Below are positions 26,086 through 34,351 of a stretch of 64,000 nucleotides of DNA, one piece after another. Where the stretch lies: positions 110,833 to 174,832 of the forward strand of contig PCCS01000050.1 of NCBI GenBank assembly GCA_002731825.1, read 5' to 3'. A model generated the notes under the pieces. The model did no database searches. It worked only from the letters and a program-made list of their open reading frames with translations, and was not told the origin of the DNA. The first letter of the stretch is position 1. Each line of letters begins with the position of its first letter. The stretch is from Myxococcales bacterium. GTDB taxonomy: Bacteria > Myxococcota_A > Bradymonadia > UBA7976 > UBA1532. The position numbers and the translations under genes were made by a program.

Positions 26086-26802
26086 CTAAACTTTACCTGC
26101 GGCAAAGTTGTTGAGAAAATTTCTCATGATCACTCGGCCAGTCTCCACCGGCTGAAGCGCTTTTAACAATTTTGACGCATGACCCGGGCCAAATTCAGAC
26201 TCAATAGCCTCGGCTCGGACTGTGATGTAATGGCCAATGATATCGATATCAAACTCTGGATGCCATTGGACCGTCCGAGTTCGTTTACCAATGGCCATCG
26301 CTTGAATCTCAGTGTTGTCATTTGATGCAATAATCTCGGCTGCACCCGGTGCGTCGAGTACGGCATCGACGTGGGTTTGTATGACCGGGAAATTCGTCGG
26401 TAATCCATCAAAAATCGGATCATCACCTCGCTGGGTTATGACTGAGATACCAATCTCTCGACCTGCAGGATTGACGCCGACACGGCCTCCAAGGCAGTCG
26501 CCGATTAATTGGTGTCCATAGCAAATGCCCAGAGTCGGGATTCCGGCGTTGACAACCTCAGTCATGAATTGACCCGAAGCAACCGACCAATCGGCATAAT
26601 CGGCTACGGAGTGTGCACTGCCACTCACGATCAATGCATCGACATTGTGTGGATTGGGAAGCGGTTCGCCTCCAACAGCATCGACAACATGAAATCGGTC
26701 AGGTGACCAGCCAGCTAATTGGGCATACCAAAGATCAAAGTCACCTCGTCGTGCGGCGAGTTCCGGCATCGTATGCCCGGTCATGAGAATTACAGGTTTC
26801 AT
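26086..26802 (-). CDS. Class I glutamine amidotransferase (GMP-synthase-like)
   Basis: 238 residues forming a stand-alone class I amidotransferase domain. The nucleophile elbow is GICYGHQLIGDCLGG (Cys) and the His-Glu pair is VQWHPEFDI. The upstream ALIVSGSAHSVAD is the usual oxyanion strand. Free-standing proteins of this type hydrolyse gamma-glutamyl amides or serve unknown ammonia-requiring reactions. It is first in an operon with mobA and divergent from the TauE/SafE gene; inverted repeats lie in the shared upstream region. Confidence 0.88.
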   Translation of the reverse strand: MKPVILMTGHTMPELAARRGDFDLWYAQLAGWSPDRFHVVDAVGGEPLPNPHNVDALIVSGSAHSVADYADWSVASGQFMTEVVNAGIPTLGICYGHQLIGDCLGGRVGVNPAGREIGISVITQRGDDPIFDGLPTNFPVIQTHVDAVLDAPGAAEIIASNDNTEIQAMAIGKRTRTVQWHPEFDIDIIGHYITVRAEAIESEFGPGHASKLLKALQPVETGRVIMRNFLNNFAAGKV

Positions 26803-26868
26803 GGCTTTAGCATGAGTCAGTCTGAGTCTTAGAGCAAATCGTTATCGAAATTCACATTAAGACATGCA

Positions 26869-26890
26869 GTACTTTGTGGTCGTAAAGTAC
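26869..26890. promoter_or_regulatory. Inverted repeat in divergent amidotransferase/TauE region
   Basis: GTACTTT-GTGGTCGT-AAAGTAC, perfect 7-bp arms with an 8-bp centre, in the 143-bp region between two divergent gene starts. A half-copy (GTACTTTT) recurs at about 26903-26910. This is a good place for an operator controlling both genes. Confidence 0.4.
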
Positions 26891-26915
26891 AGTTATATCG
26901 GTGTACTTTTTCATC

Positions 26916-26929
26916 GGCCACCTGTGGCC
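26916..26929. promoter_or_regulatory. Palindrome GGCCAC-CT-GTGGCC before TauE/SafE start
   Basis: Perfect 6-bp arms with a 2-bp centre, ending 16 bp before the GTG start. At RNA level it is too tight for a hairpin without opening the inner pairs, so a DNA-binding dyad is more likely. Confidence 0.35.
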
Positions 26930-26945
26930 TGAATAGTGAGTTCTA

Positions 26946-27710
26946 GTGACTGATATCGGTCTATTGACGGGCTGTTTGCTCGTGTTCGGTGGCGTTTTTG
27001 CAGGCTATGTAAATGCGGTTGCCGGCGGTGGATCGGCTTTGACAATTCCCCTTTTCATGTACTGTGGACTGGATGCGTCTCTTGCAAATGGAACCAATCG
27101 TGTTTCTGTTGGCATTCAGGCCATATCGGCAAATTTATCTTTCAAGAAAGCGGGCGTGAGTACGGACAAAACCGTTTTCTGGCCCATGCTTTGGGTGATT
27201 ACGGGTTCGACAGTGGGCGCTTGTATAGCGGTCTCACTGTCCTCGTCTTTTCTTAACATCGTTTTCTCGGTTATCTTTCTCGTGCTGGCTGCCATCATTG
27301 CCCGTGGCCCGGGGCTTTTAAAACCACCAGATCATAGCGCCGCTGGACACCCCCTCATGGCGGTCGTCAGTTACCTTTTTATCGGCGCCTATGGTGGTGC
27401 GTTTCAGGCAGGCGTTGGAGTCCCTTTACTGTTAGCCCTCGTTCAGCTTGGTGGTCTAGACGTGGTAAAAGGGAATGCATTTAAAACCCTCATCATTTTC
27501 GTGTACACAGGGTTGGTTTTGCTTATTTTCAGCGGGGTTGGCCAAGTGGTCTGGTTACCCGGACTCTTGGTTGGTTTGGGTGGTGTTTTTGGCAGCGTGA
27601 TCGGTGCGAAACACGTGATTTCAAAGGGCTCTAATTTAGTCCGATGGGTGGTCATTATCATCTTATCCATCTCTGGTTTTAGAGGTCTTTGGATTGCTCT
27701 CAGCGCATGA
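26946..27710 (+). CDS. TauE/SafE family membrane transporter
   Basis: 254 residues with 7-8 hydrophobic helices and the family's two-fold design: the first half begins VFGGVFAGYVNAVAGGGSAL and ends GTNRVSVGIQAISANLSFKK, and the second half begins YLFIGAYGGAFQAGVGVPLLL followed by VKGNAFKTLIIFVYTG. TauE/SafE proteins export sulphite, sulphoacetate or related organosulphur anions, or take up others; substrate unknown here. The start is GTG. Upstream inverted repeats suggest regulated expression. A second, divergent member of the family is at 50.8 kb. Confidence 0.88.
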   Translation: MTDIGLLTGCLLVFGGVFAGYVNAVAGGGSALTIPLFMYCGLDASLANGTNRVSVGIQAISANLSFKKAGVSTDKTVFWPMLWVITGSTVGACIAVSLSSSFLNIVFSVIFLVLAAIIARGPGLLKPPDHSAAGHPLMAVVSYLFIGAYGGAFQAGVGVPLLLALVQLGGLDVVKGNAFKTLIIFVYTGLVLLIFSGVGQVVWLPGLLVGLGGVFGSVIGAKHVISKGSNLVRWVVIIILSISGFRGLWIALSA

Positions 27711-27800
27711 GTGCTCATGGAGACATAATCGCGAACACTTGACACCGTGGTCTTGAGTGCTTACCAATTTGGCCGCGCATACGTGGACACGGAGGCATCG

Positions 27801-28034
27801 ATGCCGATTTATAAATACCGCTGTCAAAGCTGTGGAGACGTGACCGAGGTCATCGCCAAGATGTCGGATGAACCGCCAACTGAATGTAAGTCCTGCGGTT
27901 CGGCGAAGTTAGAAAAAATCGTCGCGCGGACAGCATTCCGATTGTCTGGCGGTGGTTGGTATGCTCACGGCTATGATGGTGCATCCAATTCTGAGACAGC
28001 AACGTCAGGCGGCGATACGTCGAGTGATGATTAG
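27801..28034 (+). CDS. FmdB-type zinc ribbon protein
   Basis: 77 residues from the ATG at 27801, which has GGAGG 6 nt before it; the longer frame from 27747 lacks a ribosome-binding site. The sequence MPIYKYRCQSCGDVTEVI and ECKSCGSAKLEKIVAR is the CxxC...CxxC zinc ribbon of the FmdB/putative regulatory protein family, followed by FRLSGGGWYAHGYDG and an acidic disordered tail. Function of the family is not settled. The stop overlaps the start of the next gene by 8 nt. Confidence 0.9.
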   Translation: MPIYKYRCQSCGDVTEVIAKMSDEPPTECKSCGSAKLEKIVARTAFRLSGGGWYAHGYDGASNSETATSGGDTSSDD

Positions 28035-28539
28035 TCGCGCATTGGTTATGGCCTTAATTTTGGTCACATCCCTTGGGTGCAATTCATCAAATCAGGGTGA
28101 ACAGTCGCTATGTGGGACTGGAGAGCCTCAGTTATCCATCGGCACTGGAGACCCCATGATTGCTCTAGTCGACGGTGGGATTTCTGTCGAGGAAGGTCTT
28201 CAGGGGGGGTATCATATCGACGTCTCCCTCTCGGTTTCTGGTGTCGTGGACCCGGACCGAGCCGATATTTCCCTATCTCTTTGGTTAGGCGACAGAGTAC
28301 TTGCACGACACCGAACCGACAATTGGCTACTGAAGCTCTATGACGACCCTCATTGTGAATATCCCGAGGCGCGTTTGGTTTTTTCAGAAACTGATGGCAG
28401 CTTATTAGAATTGGATCAGGTTATGTCGCTTATAGGGCAGACCGTTCGGCTCAATGCGGCAATCGAGACACCGAAAGGCAGTGCGAGTGGCATGTTTAAT
28501 TTGATCCTTTCCGAGCTGATTCGGCAGGATACTCAGTAG
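28027..28539 (+). CDS. Lipoprotein of unknown function
   Basis: The ATG at 28027 gives MISRALVMALILVTSLGC, a lipoprotein signal; a longer frame starting at 27952 lies inside the zinc-ribbon gene and has no signal. The mature part of about 150 residues alternates beta-like segments (YHIDVSLSVSGVVDPDRADI, LSLWLGDRVLARHRTD) and ends SGMFNLILSELIRQDTQ. No family recognised. It overlaps the FmdB-type gene by 8 nt, implying coupled translation. Confidence 0.75.
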   Translation: MISRALVMALILVTSLGCNSSNQGEQSLCGTGEPQLSIGTGDPMIALVDGGISVEEGLQGGYHIDVSLSVSGVVDPDRADISLSLWLGDRVLARHRTDNWLLKLYDDPHCEYPEARLVFSETDGSLLELDQVMSLIGQTVRLNAAIETPKGSASGMFNLILSELIRQDTQ

Positions 28540-28614
28540 CTTTCATCAAAAATCAGTCATCTTTTGCGAGTTTCACTCGCCCAAAAGTCAAACGGCATTT
28601 ATAATGGCGGCCTC

Positions 28615-29703
28615 ATGAATACACAGAACATCCAAAATCTCCGTAATCGAGAAGCTCAACTCAACCAGCGATACGAGTATTATTTTGCTGGTCAGCCTAG
28701 GCATTCTCGAAATCCATCATTGCTTGATGAAATGTTAGTTGAAGCGAATTCCATCGTGTCCGATGCACGCAAAATAGACGAGCCTGTCTGCCTCGAATTA
28801 GCTGAGTCTGTTTCAAAACAGGCGAAGCTGTACGAAAGAGAAGTTCAGCAGATTCGACAAATTCAAGCGTCCAGTACAGAAGTATTTCTGAGCCACGAAT
28901 ATCGGTCTTGGGCTCGCATTGTATTCGATCGGTATGAGCGCAATTTTGCCGGCCATTCTCGTGCATCACGCGATGCTGGCCTACTCGCGGGTATGGTCAG
29001 CCAACTCCAATGGCTTGATGAGTCGCTGGCTAAGCTAGAAGGGCGTGTGGACGATGATGAAATCTGTACTGACACCCGAAGCCGTATTGAGTCCAATCTC
29101 AAGCTCTATCGAAGTGAACGTCAACAAATTACGTCGACTCGGCTGTCTGGTGACTTAGATGATCGGGCCAATATGTTGGCCAGCGCCGCTAATGTTCAGT
29201 TTGAGCAATATCGAATCCATTACGCGGGCAAGAAGCGTCTCTCTCGGAGTATTGCCCGTTTGGGTAACATTATCGTCGAACTAGAGAGTATCGTCGATCA
29301 GATGCGTGCACTTGGTCCACAGGGCTTTTCCAATGAATCTAACGAACAGAATATCGAAATCGTGTCCGGTCGATTGGATGTCTACCGGAAAGAAGTATCG
29401 GCAATTCAAAAAGCCCGAGGTCAGGCGTCGTTTTCTGAATTTGTCAGTGAATTGGGCCGATCAGCCAATGAAATTTTTGAAAGCTATCGAGCGAAGTATG
29501 CGGGGCAGCAACGCGAGACCCGAAACTTGAAAGAGTTGATTGATTTGACTGAGGGACTCTACGACCTCGCGGAAGAAATGAATCGACTCGACCGAGTTCG
29601 AGATGATGACAATAACCAACACAATTTAGCAGTCGTTCTCGATCAATTGCGTATGTACCATCGTGAATACGTCGAGATTGGCAAAGCACAGAAACGGAGC
29701 TGA
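28615..29703 (+). CDS. Four-repeat helical protein (YAGxxRxSR repeats), unrecognised
   Basis: 362 residues, no signal peptide or membrane span, rich in Glu/Arg/Gln. It consists of four repeats of about 80-90 residues. Each has a conserved Y-(F/Y)-AG-x-x-R-x-(S/T)-R box (at about residues 23-32, 110-119, 202-211 and 294-303), then a long helix and a closing LY/VY/MY-R-x-E segment (about 72, 164, 256 and 348). Examples are YFAGQPRHSR, NFAGHSRASR, HYAGKKRLSR and KYAGQQRETR. Coiled-coil or helical-bundle folding is likely. I do not recognise the family. I chose the ATG at 28615 over an upstream TTG frame. It is followed after 3 nt by acyP, so it is in an operon. Confidence 0.8.
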   Translation: MNTQNIQNLRNREAQLNQRYEYYFAGQPRHSRNPSLLDEMLVEANSIVSDARKIDEPVCLELAESVSKQAKLYEREVQQIRQIQASSTEVFLSHEYRSWARIVFDRYERNFAGHSRASRDAGLLAGMVSQLQWLDESLAKLEGRVDDDEICTDTRSRIESNLKLYRSERQQITSTRLSGDLDDRANMLASAANVQFEQYRIHYAGKKRLSRSIARLGNIIVELESIVDQMRALGPQGFSNESNEQNIEIVSGRLDVYRKEVSAIQKARGQASFSEFVSELGRSANEIFESYRAKYAGQQRETRNLKELIDLTEGLYDLAEEMNRLDRVRDDDNNQHNLAVVLDQLRMYHREYVEIGKAQKRS

Positions 29704-29706
29704 GCA

Positions 29707-29979
29707 ATGGAAAGACTTGTTGTTCGTGTGCGAGGTAAGGTTCAGGGCGTTTGGTATCGAGCCAGCGCGCGTGAAGAAGCGGGTAAACTTGGGCTTTTCG
29801 GATGGGTTGCAAATCGTCCTGACGGATCCGTCGAAGTTTGTGTAGAAGGCCCTCGCCCTAAACTAGAGCGTTTGCTTGCATGGTGTCACCAGGGACCACC
29901 TGCGGCAGGCGTCAATTTGGTCGACCCAGAATGGCTACCTGCGACCAACGAATTCACACAGTTTGAGATTATTCGTTAG
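29707..29979 (+). CDS. acyP: Acylphosphatase
   Basis: A 90-residue acylphosphatase with the family signature: VRVRGKVQGVWYRASAREEA (catalytic Arg in VQGVWYR) and GWVANRPDGSVEVCVEGP (catalytic Asn in VANRPDGSVE). It hydrolyses carboxyl-phosphate bonds of small acyl phosphates in the cytoplasm. GGAG lies about 10 nt before the ATG. It follows the four-repeat gene after 3 nt. Confidence 0.96.
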   Translation: MERLVVRVRGKVQGVWYRASAREEAGKLGLFGWVANRPDGSVEVCVEGPRPKLERLLAWCHQGPPAAGVNLVDPEWLPATNEFTQFEIIR

Positions 29980-30050
29980 TGTGGCAGAGATGGATTGGCG
30001 GCCTACTTTCGGTCGCTGAAGCCATAGGCCAATCCCGGAGGAGTACATCG

Positions 30051-30482
30051 ATGATAAATATCCCAAATGCCTGTTGGCCAACAGACGATGTCTTAGTCGG
30101 TGGTCAGCCCTCCAAAGACGACTTTATCGCTGCAAAGAATGCGGGCTTTAAAACCATCATCAATGTGCGCGGACACGGTGAAGATGGAACTGATTGGGAG
30201 CCGGTTTTTTTGACCGAGCTGGGTCTGGACTATCACCATGTTTCAGTCTCTGGTCCCATGGATATCACTGACGAGAAAGCAAAATTATTGATGGACAGAA
30301 TGGAGGGCAGTGCGCGTCCAGTGATGGTCCACTGTGCCAGCGGCAACCGTGTGGGCGCCCTATTTGCCATCAGCGCTTTTAAAAGAGATGGAGCCAGTCG
30401 AGCGGAGGCGCTTGAGATTGGCTCGAATGCTGGCTTGACGAAATTAAGGCCATTCGTCGAGGGCCTTCTGAGCGAGGCATAG
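30051..30482 (+). CDS. DUF442/BLH-type phosphatase
   Basis: 143 residues from the ATG at 30051, which has a strong GGAGGAG ribosome-binding site; the longer frame from 29979 is not supported. The fold is that of the beta-lactamase hydrolase-like/DUF442 phosphatases: VGGQPSKDDFIAAKNAGFKT and IINVRG, then the P-loop VMVHCASGNRVGALFA. The Cys-Arg spacing is C-x4-R (CASGNR), one residue shorter than the C-x5-R of classical protein tyrosine phosphatases, as in that subfamily. Substrate unknown. It is probably last in the operon beginning at 27.8 kb. Confidence 0.82.
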   Translation: MINIPNACWPTDDVLVGGQPSKDDFIAAKNAGFKTIINVRGHGEDGTDWEPVFLTELGLDYHHVSVSGPMDITDEKAKLLMDRMEGSARPVMVHCASGNRVGALFAISAFKRDGASRAEALEIGSNAGLTKLRPFVEGLLSEA

Positions 30483-30571
30483 GTCCTAGGTCTGCCAGCT
30501 CCACCGACCCGAAGACAGGCTAGATTGTCGAATCATTGGGATCTAAGCGCGTTTGGTTGGCCTACCGAAAA

Positions 30572-31222
30572 TCACTCTCCCTCGTCGGCTGTGTCATCGA
30601 CGGTGCCGCCGTCGCACGATACGCAGGTGAGTTGTGGGGTGAGAGCGGCGAAATCTCCGTCTTCCGCCCAAATTAATCCAACGGTTGTGCCCGCCAGATC
30701 GAACGATGTGGGCTGAATCAAATCACCGACGATTTCACCACAGACAGACATCTCGGACCGAACTTGGCCCCTCAATGTCAAATCCGCTTCGATGTCGCTG
30801 CCGCTAATGGGATTGGCATCGCCTGTCACCTTGACATTACCGAAGGGCAGCTCAAACGACCCATCGACGGCAAGGTCGACAGACTCGGTCTCGATGGTCT
30901 CACCAATCGGTTCACGACCCTCCACTGAAAGCGGTGTCAAAGTCATTTTAATTTTCGGTACCGCAGGGTCTGAGTCTAGCCCTGTCACGTCGACAATCGC
31001 CCGCATTAAGAGCGGTTTAGATTGATCGAGTGGTGTCAGTACTGCGATCATGTATGTCCCGGTGGCATCAGTCAGCACAGGGCAAAATGGAACGACTTCT
31101 TGGACTTCAGGGAGTTGGTCTCGAGCCTCTGAAAATTCGTCAGCCACTTTGTCTGGGTCTGGACAACCTGTCAGCAAAAGCGCCCCGAGCAATAGCGAAA
31201 CTGTCAGAGTAAATTTTTCCAT
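30572..31222 (-). CDS. Lipoprotein of unknown function
   Basis: 216 residues beginning MEKFTLTVSLLLGALLLTGC, with a lipobox. The mature domain is rich in beta-strand-like segments (TYMIAVLTPLDQSKPLLMRA, SVDLAVDGSFELPFGNVKVT) and ends in an acidic CVSCDGGTVDDTADEGE tail with a Cys pair. It is single, with no clear operon partner, and convergent with the phosphatase gene. No family recognised. Confidence 0.78.
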   Translation of the reverse strand: MEKFTLTVSLLLGALLLTGCPDPDKVADEFSEARDQLPEVQEVVPFCPVLTDATGTYMIAVLTPLDQSKPLLMRAIVDVTGLDSDPAVPKIKMTLTPLSVEGREPIGETIETESVDLAVDGSFELPFGNVKVTGDANPISGSDIEADLTLRGQVRSEMSVCGEIVGDLIQPTSFDLAGTTVGLIWAEDGDFAALTPQLTCVSCDGGTVDDTADEGE

Positions 31223-31328
31223 CGTCTTTCATCCTTAGGCGCAATGTTTACCGGTTTCAGGGTGGACTATTTTGTCGGAGTCTGCGACGCTTCTGGCCAC
31301 TGTGTCAATGAATCCAAGCAGATAAAGA

Positions 31329-31341
31329 GTCTAATTTAGAC
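31329..31341. promoter_or_regulatory. Palindrome GTCTAA-T-TTAGAC before FadL-type gene
   Basis: Perfect 6-bp arms with a 1-bp centre, 14 bp before the GTG start and just upstream of the GGAGGAG ribosome-binding site. It could be an operator at the transcription start. Support is limited to the symmetry. Confidence 0.3.
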
Positions 31342-31355
31342 CTGGAGGAGCCTCT

Positions 31356-32801
31356 GTGAAGCGATTTTTCACCATTTTTGCGGTCCTGATGGTTTTTGGT
31401 TTGAGTCCATCTGCGTCCTGGTCAAGTGGCTTTTTTGTTGCTCGTTTTGGTGGGCCTCATGGGCATCCAACGACCGACAACCTGACGGCGATGTACTATA
31501 ATCCTGCCGGGTTGAGTCTCGGTGAAGGCACCAGACTGTACATCGATGGCAATTTTGCCCGACGCTTGGTCACGTATACCCGATCCGAGGGGGCTGTTGG
31601 TAACATCATTGACGATGGATGCGTTAATTGTTCAGGGACGCCTCGCGCTGACCTCGCTGCCAATACCGGTGAAGGTACGCTCGAGAATTACATCGCCAGC
31701 CCATTTATTGGCGTAGCCTCCGATTTTGGACTTAAAAATGTTGGATTTGGGCTGAGTTTATATGCGCCTTTTGGCGGCACCAGCGTGTACGACGAGGTAC
31801 CTCAAGTGGGACCCCATATCGGTTCTGTCAATGGGCCCCAACGGTGGTGGGCAATCGAAGGCACCATCAAGAGTGTCTTTATTACCGGCGCTGCAGCCTA
31901 CCGGATGCCAGATCTCGGACTGTCATTTGGTATTGGCCTCAATCTGGTCAAAAATCAGGTCTTCACCGCACGGGCGAAAACATCTCCTAACACAGATGAC
32001 CTAGTCGATACGTCAGGATCCGGGTTTCAAGTTGGGGAGGGTCAATTAATTAAAGAAGGCCGTGCGATTATCGATGTGGAGAGTACGGAGTTCTCCCTGG
32101 GTGTTGGCGTGCTCTACGAACCGGCGGACAATGTTTGGCTCGGTTTGTCCTATCAAAGCTCTCCTGGCTTCGGTGAAAATAAGCTCGAAGGAAAATCCAG
32201 GCTCATTCTGGGGTCAGCGGCAGAAGAGATAGAGAAAGCCGTCTTGTATCAATACCTGCCAGATGTATGGCAGTTCGGTGCGCGCTGGCGTCCCAATGAG
32301 ACCACAGAACTTCGTTTTTCAGGAAACTATATCCGCTGGAGTGTTTTGAAAGAGCACTGTGCCCTGGGCTTGCCGGAAGGCAGCTCTGATGCCCGCGAAA
32401 ACTGTGACGCTGGCCCCTTATTCATTGCGCCAAGAAATTGGGAAGATGCCATGGCGTTTCGTCTCGGTGGCTCCTATTGGTTTAGCAAGGCATCAGAGGT
32501 GATGGTTGGTGCAGGTTTCGATCAAAACGCAGTTCCCGATTCAACTTTGGAACCAGCCTTGATCGACATGGATAAAGTCACGGCCTCTCTCGGGGCTCGC
32601 TTCACGTTTTTTGAAGACGCTTTTGCGGTTGCTACGACCTTTACTCAGGTCATTTATTTTGCCCGAGATATCGATCCGAGCGTTCAAGAAACGGCCTTGT
32701 TGAAGAATCCAGAAACGGGGACGCGATATGGACCTAATGCCGGTGGTAAGTACGAACAATCCATCAGCCTTTTGAATCTCAACCTTGAGTATAAATTCTA
32801 G
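31356..32801 (+). CDS. OmpP1/FadL-family outer-membrane transport protein
   Basis: 481 residues with signal peptide MKRFFTIFAVLMVFGLSPSA. The mature N-terminus SGFFVARFGGPHGHPTTDN and MYYNPAGLSLGEGTRL is the FadL hatch signature. The rest alternates strands with Gly-rich turns and ends in a typical terminal beta-strand (QSISLLNLNLEYKF, aromatic last residue) for insertion by the BAM machinery. FadL proteins move long-chain fatty acids or other hydrophobic compounds through the outer membrane. The start is GTG with a GGAGGAG ribosome-binding site. Confidence 0.92.
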   Translation: MKRFFTIFAVLMVFGLSPSASWSSGFFVARFGGPHGHPTTDNLTAMYYNPAGLSLGEGTRLYIDGNFARRLVTYTRSEGAVGNIIDDGCVNCSGTPRADLAANTGEGTLENYIASPFIGVASDFGLKNVGFGLSLYAPFGGTSVYDEVPQVGPHIGSVNGPQRWWAIEGTIKSVFITGAAAYRMPDLGLSFGIGLNLVKNQVFTARAKTSPNTDDLVDTSGSGFQVGEGQLIKEGRAIIDVESTEFSLGVGVLYEPADNVWLGLSYQSSPGFGENKLEGKSRLILGSAAEEIEKAVLYQYLPDVWQFGARWRPNETTELRFSGNYIRWSVLKEHCALGLPEGSSDARENCDAGPLFIAPRNWEDAMAFRLGGSYWFSKASEVMVGAGFDQNAVPDSTLEPALIDMDKVTASLGARFTFFEDAFAVATTFTQVIYFARDIDPSVQETALLKNPETGTRYGPNAGGKYEQSISLLNLNLEYKF

Positions 32802-32813
32802 GCATGACAATTC

Positions 32814-33848
32814 ATGAGCTTTGAGTCCATTCGTGGCCAGGACCATGGTGTCGAGGTCCTAAAACGTGCTCTGGGACGGAACCGCCTCCATCACGCCTAT
32901 CTATTCGCAGGTCCTTTGGGTGTTGGCAAAGAGCGAACGGCTCGTGCGTTCGCATCGGCGCTTTTGTGTGTGCAGCCGACAGCCGATAAATTGGCCTGTA
33001 ATGTATGTCATGCCTGCCGGAGATTGGCAGAAGGCCAGCATCCCGATTTCCATCTGGTCGAACGACTCGAGAAGAACGATGGCGGCACTGAGAGATTCAT
33101 TAAAATCGCTCAGATCCGGGCTTTACAACGATCACTGAGTTTCAAAGCCTACGAGGGTGAGAGGCGAGTCGTGTTAATTCTAGAGCCGGAACACATGACT
33201 GAGTCCACCTCAAATGCACTGCTCAAGACCCTTGAGGAACCCGGTCAGCAGACGCATTTTATTCTCGTCAGTGCGGGTGTCCATCGCTTGCTGCCGACGA
33301 TTATTTCTCGTTGCCAGAGAGTGCGGTTTGGGCCTTTGAAATCGGAACATATCATTCATTTGCTTCAGCAATCTGGTGTTCACGATCTAGATTTGATGGA
33401 GACGGTTGCACGGCTATCAGAAGGCTCCGTCGGTCGGGCGTTGATGATGTTAGAAGAAGACATTGTTCCCTTGCGAGGACAGATCTTGGCCGCGTTGGAT
33501 GCAGACAAAAATCAACCGCTTTCAGAGGCTCTAGATTTGGCCGAAGATCTTGCGAAACCGGCTCAAAGAAAGCGACTCAAACAAGCGTTCCATATTTTGA
33601 GGACATGGTATCGTGACCTCCTCGTCGTCAAAATGGGCGGCGAAAGGCGTCAACTTTTGAATATCGATGAGCATGCTCGTTTAACAAATCGAGCTGATGG
33701 GTTGTCTGCAAAGGTTATACAAGAACGTCTCAAACGAACCGGAGAGGCCGAAGTTGCGATTTGGGAGCGAATGGCAAACACTCGTCTGGTGTTGGAATCG
33801 CTATTTGTCTTTCTAGCGGGTCGGGTACCCATGGAGCTGAGCCAATGA
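32814..33848 (+). CDS. holB: DNA polymerase III, delta-prime subunit
   Basis: 344 residues of an AAA+ clamp-loader subunit. The N-terminal RGQDHGVEVLKRALGRNRLH, the P-loop FAGPLGVGKERTARAF, the zinc-binding module CNVCHACRRLAEGQHPDFHL, VLILEPEHMTESTSNALLKT followed by LEEPGQQTHFILVS, and the arginine finger motif TIISRCQRVRF are all standard for HolB/DnaX. The lack of a C-terminal tau domain and the length favour delta-prime. It loads the beta clamp in replication. Its TGA overlaps the ATG of the next gene by 4 nt. Confidence 0.93.
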   Translation: MSFESIRGQDHGVEVLKRALGRNRLHHAYLFAGPLGVGKERTARAFASALLCVQPTADKLACNVCHACRRLAEGQHPDFHLVERLEKNDGGTERFIKIAQIRALQRSLSFKAYEGERRVVLILEPEHMTESTSNALLKTLEEPGQQTHFILVSAGVHRLLPTIISRCQRVRFGPLKSEHIIHLLQQSGVHDLDLMETVARLSEGSVGRALMMLEEDIVPLRGQILAALDADKNQPLSEALDLAEDLAKPAQRKRLKQAFHILRTWYRDLLVVKMGGERRQLLNIDEHARLTNRADGLSAKVIQERLKRTGEAEVAIWERMANTRLVLESLFVFLAGRVPMELSQ

Positions 33849-34336
33849 CAGACGACAGACTTTCCTTTGTAGATATCGTGGACTCGATTGTCAGTCCGCG
33901 TGCGAAGCCGAAGCCGAAACCACGACCGGAGAGGCCTCCGGTTGTTGAAGAGCCCGATGAGCTGACTGAAGAAGCAGACGAGTTCACTGATTTTGCAGCA
34001 GAACAGGCTACCCGTCCGAACAAACCCGCGTCGGGTGACGGGAATCGGGAGACGGCTAGAAGGGGTCCGAGTGGAGGCCGTGATCGCCGAAATTCAAGGC
34101 GGAGAAATTCTCGTCAGCAAAGCGGTAATCAACCCAGTAAGAAACCAAATCGTGACGCACAAGATAAGAAAGCGGCTCAAGGACGCGGGCCTAAGACTCG
34201 GTCTGATGGGGCTCAGTCGACCGGTGGTGAACAGAAAAAGCCAGATGGCGAACGAAGACGTCGGCGACGCAGGCGACCGAGAAAGCCCAAGTCAGACGGC
34301 GGCGGTGGTCAACCGAGTGGGTCAGGGACTGACTAG
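33845..34336 (+). CDS. Basic low-complexity protein, coupled to holB
   Basis: 163 residues from the ATG at 33845, which forms an ATGA overlap with the holB stop. After a short N-terminal segment (MTDDRLSFVDIVDSIVSPRA) the sequence is disordered: an acidic patch (EEPDELTEEADEFTDFAAEQ), then Arg/Lys/Gly/Pro/Gln-rich stretches ending in [20 protein letters not shown]. It resembles nucleic-acid-binding tails more than any domain. The coupling to holB suggests a chromosomal or replication-linked role, but this is inference only. Confidence 0.6.
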   Translation: MTDDRLSFVDIVDSIVSPRAKPKPKPRPERPPVVEEPDELTEEADEFTDFAAEQATRPNKPASGDGNRETARRGPSGGRDRRNSRRRNSRQQSGNQPSKKPNRDAQDKKAAQGRGPKTRSDGAQSTGGEQKKPDGERRRRRRRRPRKPKSDGGGGQPSGSGTD

Positions 34337-34351
34337 AGCGGACTGCTCCGA

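Noticed and set aside
31240-31260. Another GG-N10-GC hit upstream of the 30.6-kb lipoprotein
   Set aside because: Matches just the two dinucleotides; likely chance.
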